Part shown: positions 36,108 to 44,285 of the stretch, piece by piece
Position numbering within the stretch: the stretch's first letter is position 1
Layout: the number at the start of each line of letters is the position of its first letter
Source of the DNA: Chloroflexota bacterium
GTDB lineage: Bacteria; Chloroflexota; Anaerolineae; Anaerolineales; Villigracilaceae
DNA: 64,000 nucleotides
Direction of reading: 5' to 3'
NCBI GenBank assembly: GCA_013112685.1
Contig: JABFGC010000001.1
Span: 124,001-188,000 of the forward strand
The notes under the pieces: generated by a model
What the model was told of the DNA's origin: nothing
The model's input: only the letters and a program-made list of their open reading frames with translations
Database searches by the model: none
Translations under genes and position numbers: made by a program

Positions 36108-36988
36108 TACATCAACCCCGACCCCATGAACGGCGCGATGATCGCCAACACCAGACCCAGTACCGCCATCACCCCGAACAAGCCGGCGCGTTGACGCACC
36201 AGGGCCGCGCGTTCTTCAGTCGATTCCACCACGGAACGATGCACTGACTCCTGCAAGCCCTGCACACTGGACAAGACTGGACGATTGTTGGCGAAGAAGT
36301 CATAGATGTCACGCAGGAATAGATTCGCTTCAACATCCTTCGGATCAGGCAGGTGGGCGCGGGTCACGTCAACGGCTTTGGTGAAATCCTCCACCTCCAT
36401 GCGCGCAACGAGTAACCCAAGCAGATTACAGAATGGACCACCCACGGTCGAAGCGCGGCGCAGTGCTTCCTGTACGCCCACACCGGAGGAAAGCAGGGAA
36501 CTCAATACCGATAGACCGATCAACATGTTATTGCGCAACGACTCAGCGCGTTTCTTTGCGAGCGTCTTCAAGCGCACATAGGGTCGGCGTAATCCAAGCA
36601 GAATGAAGATCATGGCGATCACCGGCGCGGCAGCGATAATGTTCATGGCCGCCAATGCCCCTGCCAGCATCCCGCCCACCAGCAGGAAGGTCGAGAAGTC
36701 GCGGATCGCCACCGCATAGAATTCACCGGGGGTATCGTAGGGATAGCCGGCACGACGAAGCAGGCTGATCACATCACTCATGTTCTTCGCCTGATCGGGA
36801 TCAAAGCGTCCCGGCAGGATGGCGATCAATAACGCCTCCCAGGTCGAGCGTCTCTTGATGGGGGTTTGAGACTGGAAATTCATCAGGCGATTGCCGCCAA
36901 AGGTGCTGAAGGCATTCTGAAAAACGTTCAGCAGTTCAAATGCGAGCACGCTCAAACTAAGCGCGCCGAGAAAGGCAAAAAAAGTCAT
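36107..36988 (-). CDS. TadC-like type II/IV secretion F-domain protein
   Basis: 293 residues with three to four TM helices and a central cytoplasmic T2SSF domain ('MLIGLSVLSSLLSSGVGVQEALRR', then 'LGLLVARMEVEDFTKAV'). This is the inner-membrane platform of Tad pili. Its partner Flp and TadE genes lie 30 kb away at 2.2-5.9 kb in the same orientation, which suggests the two halves were once adjacent. A TadA ATPase is not seen in the window. Confidence 0.83.
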   Translation of the reverse strand: MTFFAFLGALSLSVLAFELLNVFQNAFSTFGGNRLMNFQSQTPIKRRSTWEALLIAILPGRFDPDQAKNMSDVISLLRRAGYPYDTPGEFYAVAIRDFSTFLLVGGMLAGALAAMNIIAAAPVIAMIFILLGLRRPYVRLKTLAKKRAESLRNNMLIGLSVLSSLLSSGVGVQEALRRASTVGGPFCNLLGLLVARMEVEDFTKAVDVTRAHLPDPKDVEANLFLRDIYDFFANNRPVLSSVQGLQESVHRSVVESTEERAALVRQRAGLFGVMAVLGLVLAIIAPFMGSGLM

Positions 36989-38115
36989 CGAGGTTCTCCT
37001 TGTGAAATATCGAGCCGGAAGTCTAATAACTTCTGCAAGGGGGTCTCGCCCGGCTGTCGCCCGCGAAACTTTTTAGTGAACAACCCACGGCGCAAGGCTT
37101 GCATGTGTTGTTCATCCCGGATAACCTGATGCGGTGGCCGCGGTTCGGCGAACTTCAAAGCGCCGCTGCCCGTCTCCCACCCTTCTCCGCCAAAGTCTGC
37201 CGGCCAGAGCGGATGGGCGTACATGTCCCAATCCCTCGGTAAACGGTTGTTCTTCATGGCGCGATGCCATCCCCAAAAGGCTTCGAAGCGCGGACCCCAA
37301 AGTCCCCAAACCAGATCAAGTTGCAACGACTCATCCCGCAGCAGGTTCAAGGTTTCAGTGCAGTGATGGCAGATCGGGATGGCATTCTCCGGTCGCTGAT
37401 ACCGCCACAGAATTTCCACCGGTGCATTTGGAGTTGGGTTGAGGATCGGTCGCCAGGAAGCGGACTTGCCGCAGCGAATGCAGTGATTGGGAAATTCGTG
37501 CCGCCAGGGGATCCCAGCCACGGACGCCGCCACGATCTCATCCAGATAGGGTTCCTCGGCTTTCAAGACAGAATACGATAACTTCACCGCGCCATCCGGC
37601 AGATTCCAGGCATGCGAAAGATCCAGGATGAACCCGGCAGAACTCACGATTTGCCCGCGTTCCCAGGCTTCGAATCTGCGCCGTTGGATTTCAGGCCGCA
37701 CCTCGCCGCGATGAGCATCCCGAATGCGGCGGATGTCGGCGACCGCTTCTGCCAGCAGTGCGAACAACAAACTGTCCATGCGCAGGCTCGGGTCGATTGA
37801 ACCTTGCTGAGGCAGGTCCAGCGCCACGGATAAAACCGTCTGGAGATATGGGTGATAGTCCACCTTCGGTCCGGTCTCGATCACGTATCGACAAACGGGC
37901 AATTTCACCCAGCGCCATTTTGTGATGACTTCATCGAATACCACCTGTCCTTGCGCACTGAGTGCAATGATCCGCATGGGCGGGCAGAAGAAGGTGTGGA
38001 AGGTCCGTGTTCCATCCGTGGGATAGATAAACGCCAGCACGGTATCGTTCAAAGACTCCATGAACATCGCGCCGCTGGCACGCTGCTGCGAGGTGATCAG
38101 AAACTGTAATTGCAT
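36985..38115 (-). CDS. DUF192-like domain fused to a Zn-ribbon-containing domain
   Basis: 376 residues from the ATG at 38115 (2 nt past the upstream stop). Residues 1-95 fit DUF192: 'SGAMFMESLNDTVLAFIYP', 'FHTFFCPPMRIIALSAQGQVV' and 'YVIETG'. The C-terminal two thirds contain C-x2-C ('CIRCGKS') and C-x2-C-like 'PICHHCTE' pairs about 50 residues apart, resembling a zinc ribbon, with many Trp. I know no named family with this fusion. It lies between the Rep-like and TadC-like genes. Confidence 0.65.
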   Translation of the reverse strand: MQLQFLITSQQRASGAMFMESLNDTVLAFIYPTDGTRTFHTFFCPPMRIIALSAQGQVVFDEVITKWRWVKLPVCRYVIETGPKVDYHPYLQTVLSVALDLPQQGSIDPSLRMDSLLFALLAEAVADIRRIRDAHRGEVRPEIQRRRFEAWERGQIVSSAGFILDLSHAWNLPDGAVKLSYSVLKAEEPYLDEIVAASVAGIPWRHEFPNHCIRCGKSASWRPILNPTPNAPVEILWRYQRPENAIPICHHCTETLNLLRDESLQLDLVWGLWGPRFEAFWGWHRAMKNNRLPRDWDMYAHPLWPADFGGEGWETGSGALKFAEPRPPHQVIRDEQHMQALRRGLFTKKFRGRQPGETPLQKLLDFRLDISQGEPR

Positions 38116-38116
38116 G

Positions 38117-40048
38117 TTATTCACTGGCTCCTTCACCAAAGAGGATTTCACGCACAACCGGCAGCCTTGGGTTATTGGAACCCATTGCCTTCTTCCAGTC
38201 GTGCGCGAGGGGATGTTCAATTTTTGTGGGCAGTTCATATGCCCGGGTGGGGGTGGAGTCGATTAATGCCAGCAACTCCTTCGGCGTCAGGTCGGCGAAT
38301 TGCCGGAATACGCCGCGCGCTTCACGCAGGGGATGTTCTCGCAGGCGGCTGATGGCATAGCCCAGGGGATCGGAAAGATTCCCACTCTGCAGGCTGGCGA
38401 CATACAGCACCCACGAGACAAAGGCATGCACGGAGGCTTGAACTTCGAGCAGTTCTTTTTGGACTTTGGGATGCACATCATTCTGCTGAAGAAGGAGTTC
38501 AAGTTTCCAAAAATCAGGAGCGACCGCCTCCGCCGCTTTCGCGCTTTGCGCGTGCTGGGTGGTGGAAGTGTTTTTCTTGTCGGTGTTTAAGGGGTGTTTA
38601 AAAGAGTTTAAATCACTCCCATTTGCGTCCACCATATGACTCCCATTTGCGTCTGCTAATGCTCCCATTTGCGTCCAGCTAATACTCCCATCTGCGTCTG
38701 CCATATGACTCCCATTTGCGTCCACCTTATTACTCCCATCTGCGTCCAGCGGTTCGTCCAACAGAACCCGAAAAGCACGCGGCATGGACTCCACGCGCAG
38801 GTCGGCGTAGGTCTTTGAATCAGGCAGTTCGATTTCTTGGAGAAAGCGGGAGAGGTTGCCCCCACGTTGTTGCGAAGCCCAATGCGGCTGAAGCCAGGCT
38901 TGTACGGTCTTGTAACGGTTGGAGCCGATCAACTCCGCCATCTCCTGATATCCGCGCTTGAACGTCACCGTATCCCGGCGTTCCCCGGTGCGGGCATTGA
39001 TGAAGGCCATATCGCGTGCGACTGTGATCAGCCAGGCTTGTGCAGGGGTCAGGTTATAGCGCTGGATGGTTTCCGTGATGAAGTAATGCGGGATGTGGAT
39101 GTCGCCCAGGCAGTTGATGATCCTGCGGTGCAGTTCCTGGGCCAGACGCTCGATTTCAGGTGAAAAGGTTTCACCTGTTTCCAGCTTCGCCATATCCATC
39201 ACCGTATTCAACGGGGAATGAGGCAGTTTCATAGCCAGCGGATCGAGCAGATCCATGACATCCTCGACCGCCAGCATTTCCTGTAAGGCGCTGGTGATGG
39301 AGTTATGTTTTTCGATCAATGCCTTCAAATGCAGATGCACCGCAGTGGCGTCGGCGCGGGTCAGGCGCGGGGTCATGCAGACCTGGTAGCGGATCGGTGC
39401 GCGATGCGGGCGTCCGTCCCGTCCACGCCGGAAGCGGCGCGCATCCTGGGAATCGACCCGTTGCACAAGCCCGCTTAGGTGTGCCTGAATGCCGGCGTGT
39501 TTCAAGAGTCGCCAGAAGGCGCCGTTGCTCATGGCGCTGAAACGCATCACCTCGCGACTGTATAGCGGCTTTCCAGATGGACCATTCTGATCCTGCACCC
39601 GCCATGCCGCTTGATGGAATCCCACATACAACCAGACCGCCTTGGGTCCGATCTCCATCCCCAGTCTTCGCAAGTAGCCTTTCACCACGACCTGCTTGTG
39701 CGGCTGGACGATGCGGTCATAGTCCAGCCACTGCACAGGCTCGATGTTTAATTCCGGTTCTTCCGTCTCCTCGGCTTCGGTTTCCATTTCTTCCTGCAAC
39801 TCATCGCCGACAATGAACTTCACAGAGACGGAACGATTCAACACGCCAACCAGCAATCGCTGCACCGTGCTGGTCAGGCGCGAGTCCAGCCAGTCACGGG
39901 CATAAGCATTGCGCGTGGAAACAAGCAGTACATCGTTTTCCAATCCCAACGCAACCGTTCCCAGCACCCAGGTTTCAAAGGAGGCGCGCGGCATGTCCAG
40001 CTGCAATTGAGCCAGCACCGAACTCCAGGCTTGTTGAAGATCGCTCAT
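38117..40048 (-). CDS. Plasmid-type replication protein with DnaA N-terminal-like domain
   Basis: 643 residues. Residues 1-80 ('AWSSVLAQLQLDMPRASFETWVLGTVAL...ARDWLDSRL') match the DnaA N-terminal domain. The remainder resembles initiator/replication proteins with an HTH-like section ('GYQEMAELIGSNRYKTVQAWL') but has no AAA+ module. Residues about 430-480 are low complexity ('DANGS' units), encoded by six copies of a DNA repeat. Adjacent to ParA and its partner, so a role in replicating or maintaining the element is inferred. Confidence 0.7.
   Translation of the reverse strand: MSDLQQAWSSVLAQLQLDMPRASFETWVLGTVALGLENDVLLVSTRNAYARDWLDSRLTSTVQRLLVGVLNRSVSVKFIVGDELQEEMETEAEETEEPELNIEPVQWLDYDRIVQPHKQVVVKGYLRRLGMEIGPKAVWLYVGFHQAAWRVQDQNGPSGKPLYSREVMRFSAMSNGAFWRLLKHAGIQAHLSGLVQRVDSQDARRFRRGRDGRPHRAPIRYQVCMTPRLTRADATAVHLHLKALIEKHNSITSALQEMLAVEDVMDLLDPLAMKLPHSPLNTVMDMAKLETGETFSPEIERLAQELHRRIINCLGDIHIPHYFITETIQRYNLTPAQAWLITVARDMAFINARTGERRDTVTFKRGYQEMAELIGSNRYKTVQAWLQPHWASQQRGGNLSRFLQEIELPDSKTYADLRVESMPRAFRVLLDEPLDADGSNKVDANGSHMADADGSISWTQMGALADANGSHMVDANGSDLNSFKHPLNTDKKNTSTTQHAQSAKAAEAVAPDFWKLELLLQQNDVHPKVQKELLEVQASVHAFVSWVLYVASLQSGNLSDPLGYAISRLREHPLREARGVFRQFADLTPKELLALIDSTPTRAYELPTKIEHPLAHDWKKAMGSNNPRLPVVREILFGEGASE
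38615..38747. repeat. Six iteron-like direct repeats inside the rep-like gene
   Basis: ACTCCCATTTGCGTC or a one/two-base variant starts at 38615, 38639, 38661, 38684, 38708 and 38732. Spacing is 22-24 bp. Two copies are out of phase with codons (22- and 23-bp steps, together 45), so the DNA motif is kept although the encoded residues change ('WTQMG' instead of 'DANGS'). Confidence 0.75.
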
Positions 40049-40130
40049 ACCGAATCTCCTCGTAAAACAAGCCTGGGTCTCCTGGATCGTTCATGCTGGA
40101 TTTCTTTCGCCTCAGCCCTTCCTGTGCGTC

Positions 40131-40190
40131 CAACGTAGGCGGCAACGTAGGCGGATGCGTGGGCGGAACGTGGACAGGACGCAGGCGGCA
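40131..40190. repeat. 12-bp tandem repeats upstream of the rep-like gene
   Basis: CAACGTAGGCGG occurs twice exactly (40131-40142, 40143-40154), followed by decaying copies ATGCGTGGGCGG, AACGTGGACAGG and ACGCAGGCGGCA. The array sits in the 208-bp gap between the putative partition partner gene and the rep-like gene, a natural place for an operator, iteron set or centromere-like site. Confidence 0.65.
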
Positions 40191-40256
40191 CGTTGTCCAT
40201 GCCGTCTACGTCCTTCATTTTCTTCCATTGAAAAAGGTTTTTTTGGTGGAACTTCA

Positions 40257-40862
40257 TCATTTGCCTTTGTGCGCTAAAGTGAATGTGGTGGATTTCGGTT
40301 TGGGTTCAAGCACCAGCAATCCGGTTTCATACGCTTTCAGACCAAAGCGCAACAAGGCTGTGATCAATTCCCCGATGGGTACATGCAAGCCATCGTCGGA
40401 TGCCAGCGCTGCCAGTTCCTGTTTGAGTTCAGGAGAGAAGCCACGCCAGGTGGTGATGACCTTCCACAAGGCTTCCGGTTGTTTTTGTTTCACAGTACGT
40501 TGAGATCTGTTGATCGGGTGTGAGGCGCCACTTTGTGGGAAGAGCGTCATGCGCATGCGTTCCGGATTGGGTCGCGGATGGAGATCGAAATCCCCGCGTT
40601 CATAGGAACGCAGGGCATAGTCGAGCACCACACATGCCACCTCACCGGAGGGAACCAGCAGGTCATCAGCAATTGCCTTGACCTTCAATGCCAGCTTGGG
40701 ATCGATGCCGCGATAGACCACCTTGCGGCTCTGTTGTCCTTTTTCCCACTGCCGGTTGCGCTTACGCGGCGCTGCCACGCGCAGGGAGTCGTAGAGATTG
40801 GGAACTGCCGGGACGGTTGGAGCAGGCTCGGCAGTCTCAAAGGGATCACGTCGTTGATTCAT
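40257..40862 (-). CDS. Putative ParA-partner protein
   Basis: 201 residues, no named family. Two similar blocks are seen: 'DPKLALKVKAIADDLLVPSGEVACVVLDYALRSYERGDFDL' and 'SPELKQELAALASDDGLHVPIGELITALLRFGLKAYETGLLVL'. Each looks like a strand-helix-helix DNA-binding unit, so the protein may be a duplicated ribbon-helix-helix. It lies 9 nt downstream of parA, where a ParB-like partner would be expected. Confidence 0.6.
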   Translation of the reverse strand: MNQRRDPFETAEPAPTVPAVPNLYDSLRVAAPRKRNRQWEKGQQSRKVVYRGIDPKLALKVKAIADDLLVPSGEVACVVLDYALRSYERGDFDLHPRPNPERMRMTLFPQSGASHPINRSQRTVKQKQPEALWKVITTWRGFSPELKQELAALASDDGLHVPIGELITALLRFGLKAYETGLLVLEPKPKSTTFTLAHKGK

Positions 40863-40871
40863 CTCCGCCTC

Positions 40872-41642
40872 CTAGAACTTCATGACATGCTGGGCCAGCG
40901 CCTGGTACTCCTTGGCAGCCCGGCACAATGGATCGAACTCAAAAATGGTTTTCCCTTCGGCGGCACATTCCCGCAGCAGGGTCGAACGATGGATGGGCTG
41001 CAACATGCTGGCGTCGAACTTTTCCTGCAGATTCTCCATCGTGGCTTTGCTCTCGCGGGTTTGTTCATCGAAGAAGGTCGGCAGGATGCCCAATAGATTT
41101 CCGCGCCAGTTCTTCCTTTCCTGCAGGATGCTCATCATGCGCAACACCTTGCCGAGCCCGTCTGCGGAGAGGAATTCGGTGGCAGTCGGCACGATCACCA
41201 GATCGGAAGCCCAGACCGCCCGTTCCTGGATGCCGCCCACGCTGGGCGCTGTATCGAAGATGATGTAGTGCAGTCCCTCCCTGAAAAAACGACTGACCGA
41301 TTGTCGGATGGCGGAGATGGGCTGGTCCTGTGCGTTGAGCACGGTCTGGGCTGCCATTGTCTGCTGGTCCCCCGGAAACAAATACAGACCTTCGCGTCCG
41401 GACAACCGCACCCAGGATTTCAGGAAGGCGGTCTCCTGCAGCGTATGTCCCATCGTGAGCAGGTAGAACACGCCTGGCTCGGGACTGCGCCCCAGAGCGG
41501 TGGCACATTGTCCCTGCGGATCCAGGTCGATCAACAGAACCTGTTTTCCTTTTTGGGTCAAGCCATGCGCCAGCGAAACGGCAGTGGTGGTCTTGCCGAC
41601 CCCGCCCTTCTGGTTCGCGATACAAATGATCCTGGTGCTCAT
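40872..41642 (-). CDS. parA: ParA-family partition ATPase
   Basis: 256 residues. Deviant Walker A 'KGGVGKTTTAV' (about 11-21), 'LIDLDPQGQ' (Walker A'), and 'YIIFDTAPS' (Walker B). No N-terminal HTH, so a short plasmid/chromosome ParA (Soj-like) form. The ATG at 41642 follows AGGAGGAG. The next gene encodes a probable partner. It partitions plasmids or mobile elements; here it marks the backbone of the island. Confidence 0.92.
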   Translation of the reverse strand: MSTRIICIANQKGGVGKTTTAVSLAHGLTQKGKQVLLIDLDPQGQCATALGRSPEPGVFYLLTMGHTLQETAFLKSWVRLSGREGLYLFPGDQQTMAAQTVLNAQDQPISAIRQSVSRFFREGLHYIIFDTAPSVGGIQERAVWASDLVIVPTATEFLSADGLGKVLRMMSILQERKNWRGNLLGILPTFFDEQTRESKATMENLQEKFDASMLQPIHRSTLLRECAAEGKTIFEFDPLCRAAKEYQALAQHVMKF

Positions 41643-41779
41643 GAGGACTCCTCCTGGTCCTTGTGCCGGATATGGCGTTTCAAACAATCCCGCAGGAGGA
41701 AATAAATGATCCCGCCCCCCAGCATGGAAAGGAAAACAAGCAGAACCCCTGATAACACGGCGCTGATGGCGTCAAACAT
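41639..41779 (-). CDS. Small single-TM protein
   Basis: 46 residues: 'MFDAISAVLSGVLLVFLSML' helix then a basic, charged tail ('RDCLKRHIRHKDQEESS'). Its stop overlaps the parA start by 4 nt, which supports it being translated. Function unknown. Confidence 0.5.
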   Translation of the reverse strand: MFDAISAVLSGVLLVFLSMLGGGIIYFLLRDCLKRHIRHKDQEESS

Positions 41780-41911
41780 GATCGCCCCCCTTGTGCGTTC
41801 CGGGCTGGAGTCGAATCCCATTGCACTCTGTTGTCATGACCGGAGAGACAGTCCATGCCCCTCCAACAACAGGGTAACTGTGCTTGATGGTTGCGGAAGA
41901 GGTTGAACATC

Positions 41912-42112
41912 TCATGGTTGCACCTCCGCCGGTTGTCCTTCCGGTCGCTCTATCTCCTGTATTTTTTCCTGTTCAGGCAGCATGCCCAGCCGGGTCAATT
42001 CCCGGCGAATGATCAGGGCTGCCTGGGCACGCGGCACACGCATTTCACGCTGTGCAAGTTGTTGCAGCGCCTCGCGTTCCTGTTCGCCCAGATACACGAT
42101 TATCTTTGCCAT
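41912..42112 (-). CDS. Small RHH-like DNA-binding protein (putative)
   Basis: 66 residues. 'MAKIIVYLGEQEREALQQLAQREMRVPRAQAALIIRRELTRLG' fits a ribbon-helix-helix: one beta strand and two helices. GAAGGGAACACT precedes the ATG at 42112. Its leader contains a terminator hairpin and a CCGTA-repeat promoter shared with two other loci. Confidence 0.6.
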   Translation of the reverse strand: MAKIIVYLGEQEREALQQLAQREMRVPRAQAALIIRRELTRLGMLPEQEKIQEIERPEGQPAEVQP

Positions 42113-42138
42113 AGTGTTCCCTTCAGATGCTGAAAAAA

Positions 42139-42163
42139 ATGAGCCGCTTTGTCGGCGGCTCAT
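42139..42163 (-). terminator. Leader terminator/attenuator hairpin (site A)
   Basis: 9-bp stem (ATGAGCCGC / GCGGCTCAT), 7-nt loop, followed on the minus strand by seven T. An outer 8-bp inverted repeat (CAGATGCT at 42124-42131, AGCATCTG at 42168-42175) encloses it. It lies between a CCGTA-type promoter and the gene starting at 42112, as an attenuator would. Confidence 0.7.
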
Positions 42164-42179
42164 TAGTAGCATCTGGGAG

Positions 42180-42218
42180 TACGGGAATTGTACGGTTTGG
42201 ATTACGGGATATCTACGG
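42180..42218 (-). promoter_or_regulatory. Phased CCGTA repeats, site A
   Basis: Minus-strand CCGTA occurs four times (complement TACGG at 42180, 42191, 42203, 42214) at 11-12 bp steps, i.e. on one face of the helix. The same array is seen at 43516-43555, and two copies at 43686-43701. Confidence 0.65.
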
Positions 42219-42255
42219 AAATTATTTTCCTCTTGATCTGGCTCCGACGGGCTGG

Positions 42256-42894
42256 TTACGAGGGTGTTTCTGTCAGGGTTTTCCTTTGTTTTTCCTCTAT
42301 TTCCTTTAATACGTTGCGCCGCCAGTCATAAAACGTGGAGGTGGGTACCAGCAGCACACCATCCGGTCCACAGCCAAATTCCTCTTCGAGAAACTCCTCC
42401 AGGGTTCTGGCGGAGAAGGATGGATCGCGCCGTTCCCAGCGCAGTACCACCCTGCGGATTCTGTCTTCCGGGTAGCGGGTTTGTTTTCCACGGCGCTTGC
42501 GGTTTCCGGATGAGATCAGATCCTGTAGATCGTCATGGTCGTCCCGGGTATCTTGTTGGATGGTTTCATTTTGGGGTGCCACGGGGTTTGATTGGGAAGA
42601 ACCGGATTGATAGAATTCGATCCCGAACATTTCAAAGACAACCTGTTTTCCATCCCCTTGCGTTCTTCTTTCTGATTCGTCCCGGACAAAGCGATGAAGT
42701 GTATAAGCGTATTTGCCGCCCCGGATTCCAAGAATGATGATCCCAATGGATATGACGACCAGGGACACGAGGGCATCCTCGGGTCCGTAGTATCGATGAA
42801 TTAGCCTGTAGATCCAGGAGATGGGGAAAATCAGGATGGTAATCACGATCACCAGCGCCAGATAATGACCCCACATCCTTCTGAAGTGGTTCAT
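42256..42894 (-). CDS. Membrane protein with cytoplasmic basic domain
   Basis: 212 residues: two TM helices (about 10-28, 40-60), an acidic linker, then a basic region ('GNRKRRGKQTRYPEDRIRRVVLRWERRD') and a predicted helical end ('TSTFYDWRRNVLKEIEEKQRK') that could bind DNA. The ATG at 42894 has GAGG upstream. No named family. Only weak hairpins are seen in the gap 42895-43137. Confidence 0.6.
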   Translation of the reverse strand: MNHFRRMWGHYLALVIVITILIFPISWIYRLIHRYYGPEDALVSLVVISIGIIILGIRGGKYAYTLHRFVRDESERRTQGDGKQVVFEMFGIEFYQSGSSQSNPVAPQNETIQQDTRDDHDDLQDLISSGNRKRRGKQTRYPEDRIRRVVLRWERRDPSFSARTLEEFLEEEFGCGPDGVLLVPTSTFYDWRRNVLKEIEEKQRKTLTETPS

Positions 42895-43137
42895 TATGGT
42901 TGACCTCAAAACTAAACGTCAAAAGCGGGATATTTTAGTACCGGTTCTGCGAATCTCAAATGACATTTGTTACCCTATTTATACGATTTAGTCATTTATT
43001 TGGGCATGACTCCCCTTAAAAATGCAAATTGAAAGGTCTTTGCAAATTGGAATCATTTGGCGGAATTTCGAGGGACAGGTTGTACGCTTGTTCCTTCCTT
43101 CTGATCGCACAACCTGTGGGTGTTCTCGATTGAATGA

Positions 43138-43359
43138 TTATGCCGGCGCTGGACTCTGTGGAGCATCGGCTGCGACCTCGGATTTTCCCTGGTCACCATC
43201 AACATTTCCTGATGGCAGTTGTGGATTGGCAGTTGCATTCTTTTGAACCAATCGTTTTCGTGCAATATCCATTAGGTAGCTGTAGACCCGGCCCAGTGCC
43301 TTTCTCTGTTCCGGGGTCAGCTCGGGCTTTATTTCCTCAGGGGGAGTTGCCGCGGTCAT
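43138..43359 (-). CDS. Small hypothetical protein
   Basis: 73 residues from the ATG at 43359, which overlaps the stop of the 30-residue upstream frame (ATGA). It has a helical 'LTPEQRKALGRVYSYLMDIARKRL' segment and a low-complexity tail. No family recognised. Confidence 0.5.
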   Translation of the reverse strand: MTAATPPEEIKPELTPEQRKALGRVYSYLMDIARKRLVQKNATANPQLPSGNVDGDQGKSEVAADAPQSPAPA

Positions 43360-43448
43360 GCGGATTCTCCTGCCTGGATGAACTGCAATTTTTTTTGACG
43401 TTGTAAGGGCATTGCCCTGTAATGGGAATGGAATGTTTTCTTGTGCAT
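43356..43448 (-). CDS. 30-residue basic leader peptide or small protein
   Basis: ATG at 43448 with AAGGA 5 nt upstream; 30 residues rich in His, Lys, Gln and Arg; stop overlaps the next gene start. It directly follows a terminator hairpin and CCGTA array, so it may be a translated leader. Confidence 0.45.
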   Translation of the reverse strand: MHKKTFHSHYRAMPLQRQKKLQFIQAGESA

Positions 43449-43475
43449 GGTTTCCTTTCACTGCAATGAAAAAAT

Positions 43476-43499
43476 AAGAGTTGCCTTGCGGCAACCCTT
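43476..43499 (-). terminator. Leader terminator/attenuator hairpin (site B)
   Basis: AAGAGTTGCC / GGCAACCCTT stem with a TTGC loop (one mismatch), followed on the minus strand by a run of T. Placement relative to the CCGTA array is the same as at site A. Confidence 0.7.
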
Positions 43500-43515
43500 A
43501 AGTAGCATTCACCAG

Positions 43516-43555
43516 TACGGAAACTCTACGGTTTGGAATACGAAACTCCCTACGG
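43516..43555 (-). promoter_or_regulatory. Phased CCGTA repeats, site B
   Basis: TACGG at 43516, 43527 and 43551 plus variant TACGA at 43539 (11, 12, 12 bp steps; CCGTA on the minus strand), followed on the minus strand by an AATGCTACT box. Homologous to site A over about 60 bp. Apart from these sites and site C, nothing is seen in 43449-43803. Confidence 0.65.
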
Positions 43556-43685
43556 GATTATCCAAGAGTTCATGGTGTGGGTGAATGACCCTGAATCAGG
43601 TTGTAAAAAAACCGGATCCTTGTTTCCGTTATGCTCTCCTCTTATTCGTTCATATTGTGAAGTCATACAATTCTCGGACTTTATT

Positions 43686-43701
43686 CCGTAGAGTAACCGT
43701 A
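43686..43701 (+). promoter_or_regulatory. CCGTA repeats, site C (plus strand)
   Basis: CCGTA at 43686 and 43697 (11-bp step) followed by GTCCTGGATGCTAT, matching the CCGTA...GATGCTA layout of sites A and B. It precedes the HTH gene at 43804; a TATAAT also lies at about 43774. Confidence 0.5.
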
Positions 43702-43803
43702 GTCCTGGATGCTATACCCCGCTTCAGAACATTTACATCCGGGACACCAGTTCCAAATTCCCCGTTCACAACGTTATAATATCGTTTGGAGACGCGAACA
43801 TCT

Positions 43804-44013
43804 ATGGAAGATTGGCTGACAACATATGAGGCCGTGCAGATCAGTGGATATGAATTGGATTACATCCGCAAATTGGTGCGCGCCAAAAAAATTACAGGTC
43901 GCAAGTGGGGGCAATCCTGGCAAGTCAGCCGCAAATCCCTGCAGGAATTCCTGAAGAGCAGGGATCAACACGGAGAGAAGCGCGGTCGTAAACCCAAACG
44001 AAATAAGGCATAA
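43804..44013 (+). CDS. Excisionase/MerR-like helix-turn-helix protein
   Basis: 69 residues. 'WLTTYEAVQISGYELDYIRKLVRAKKITGRKWGQSWQVSRKSLQEFL' is the winged HTH of the helix-turn-helix_17/excisionase family, then a basic tail. Near a serine recombinase and an HTH-regulated promoter, it may be the element's directionality factor or regulator. Confidence 0.75.
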   Translation: MEDWLTTYEAVQISGYELDYIRKLVRAKKITGRKWGQSWQVSRKSLQEFLKSRDQHGEKRGRKPKRNKA

Positions 44014-44046
44014 CAACATAGCCATAACGTGATTGATGACGGGGAC

Positions 44047-44096
44047 TTGTCAACCGTAAAACCTGTGCTATAATTTCATTGCTGGCAATGAAATTA
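44047..44096 (+). promoter_or_regulatory. Promoter with overlapping palindromic operator
   Basis: TTGTCA (44047-44052), 16 nt, TATAAT (44069-44074). A perfect 11-bp inverted repeat (TAATTTCATTG / CAATGAAATTA, 4-nt centre, 44071-44096) covers the -10 region and the expected start of transcription. It drives the leader and gene at 44286. Confidence 0.65.
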
Positions 44097-44110
44097 ACAG
44101 CCAGAATAAC

Positions 44111-44257
44111 GGGTCGTACTGGTGTTCGTAGCACCAATACGACCCTCACCCAACCCACCGGCTAGAGCGGAGGGAGGGCTGGTATTATTATACAGCCCCT
44201 TTGATTCGCCCTGGTGGGATTCCATCAGGGCGATTTGTATTCCAGCCGGGGAATACA
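44111..44257 (+). ncRNA. Structured 5' leader (three successive hairpins)
   Basis: After the promoter come hairpins at 44111-44145 (GGGTCGTA...TACGACCC, extended), 44206-44233 (TCGCCCTG / CAGGGCGA) and 44238-44257 (GTATTCC / GGAATAC). AAAAGGAG and the ATG at 44286 follow. This could be a riboregulator of the small gene or a separate small RNA; no known class is recognised. Confidence 0.45.
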
Positions 44258-44285
44258 GGTCGCCCAACCCCAAAAGGAGAATCAC

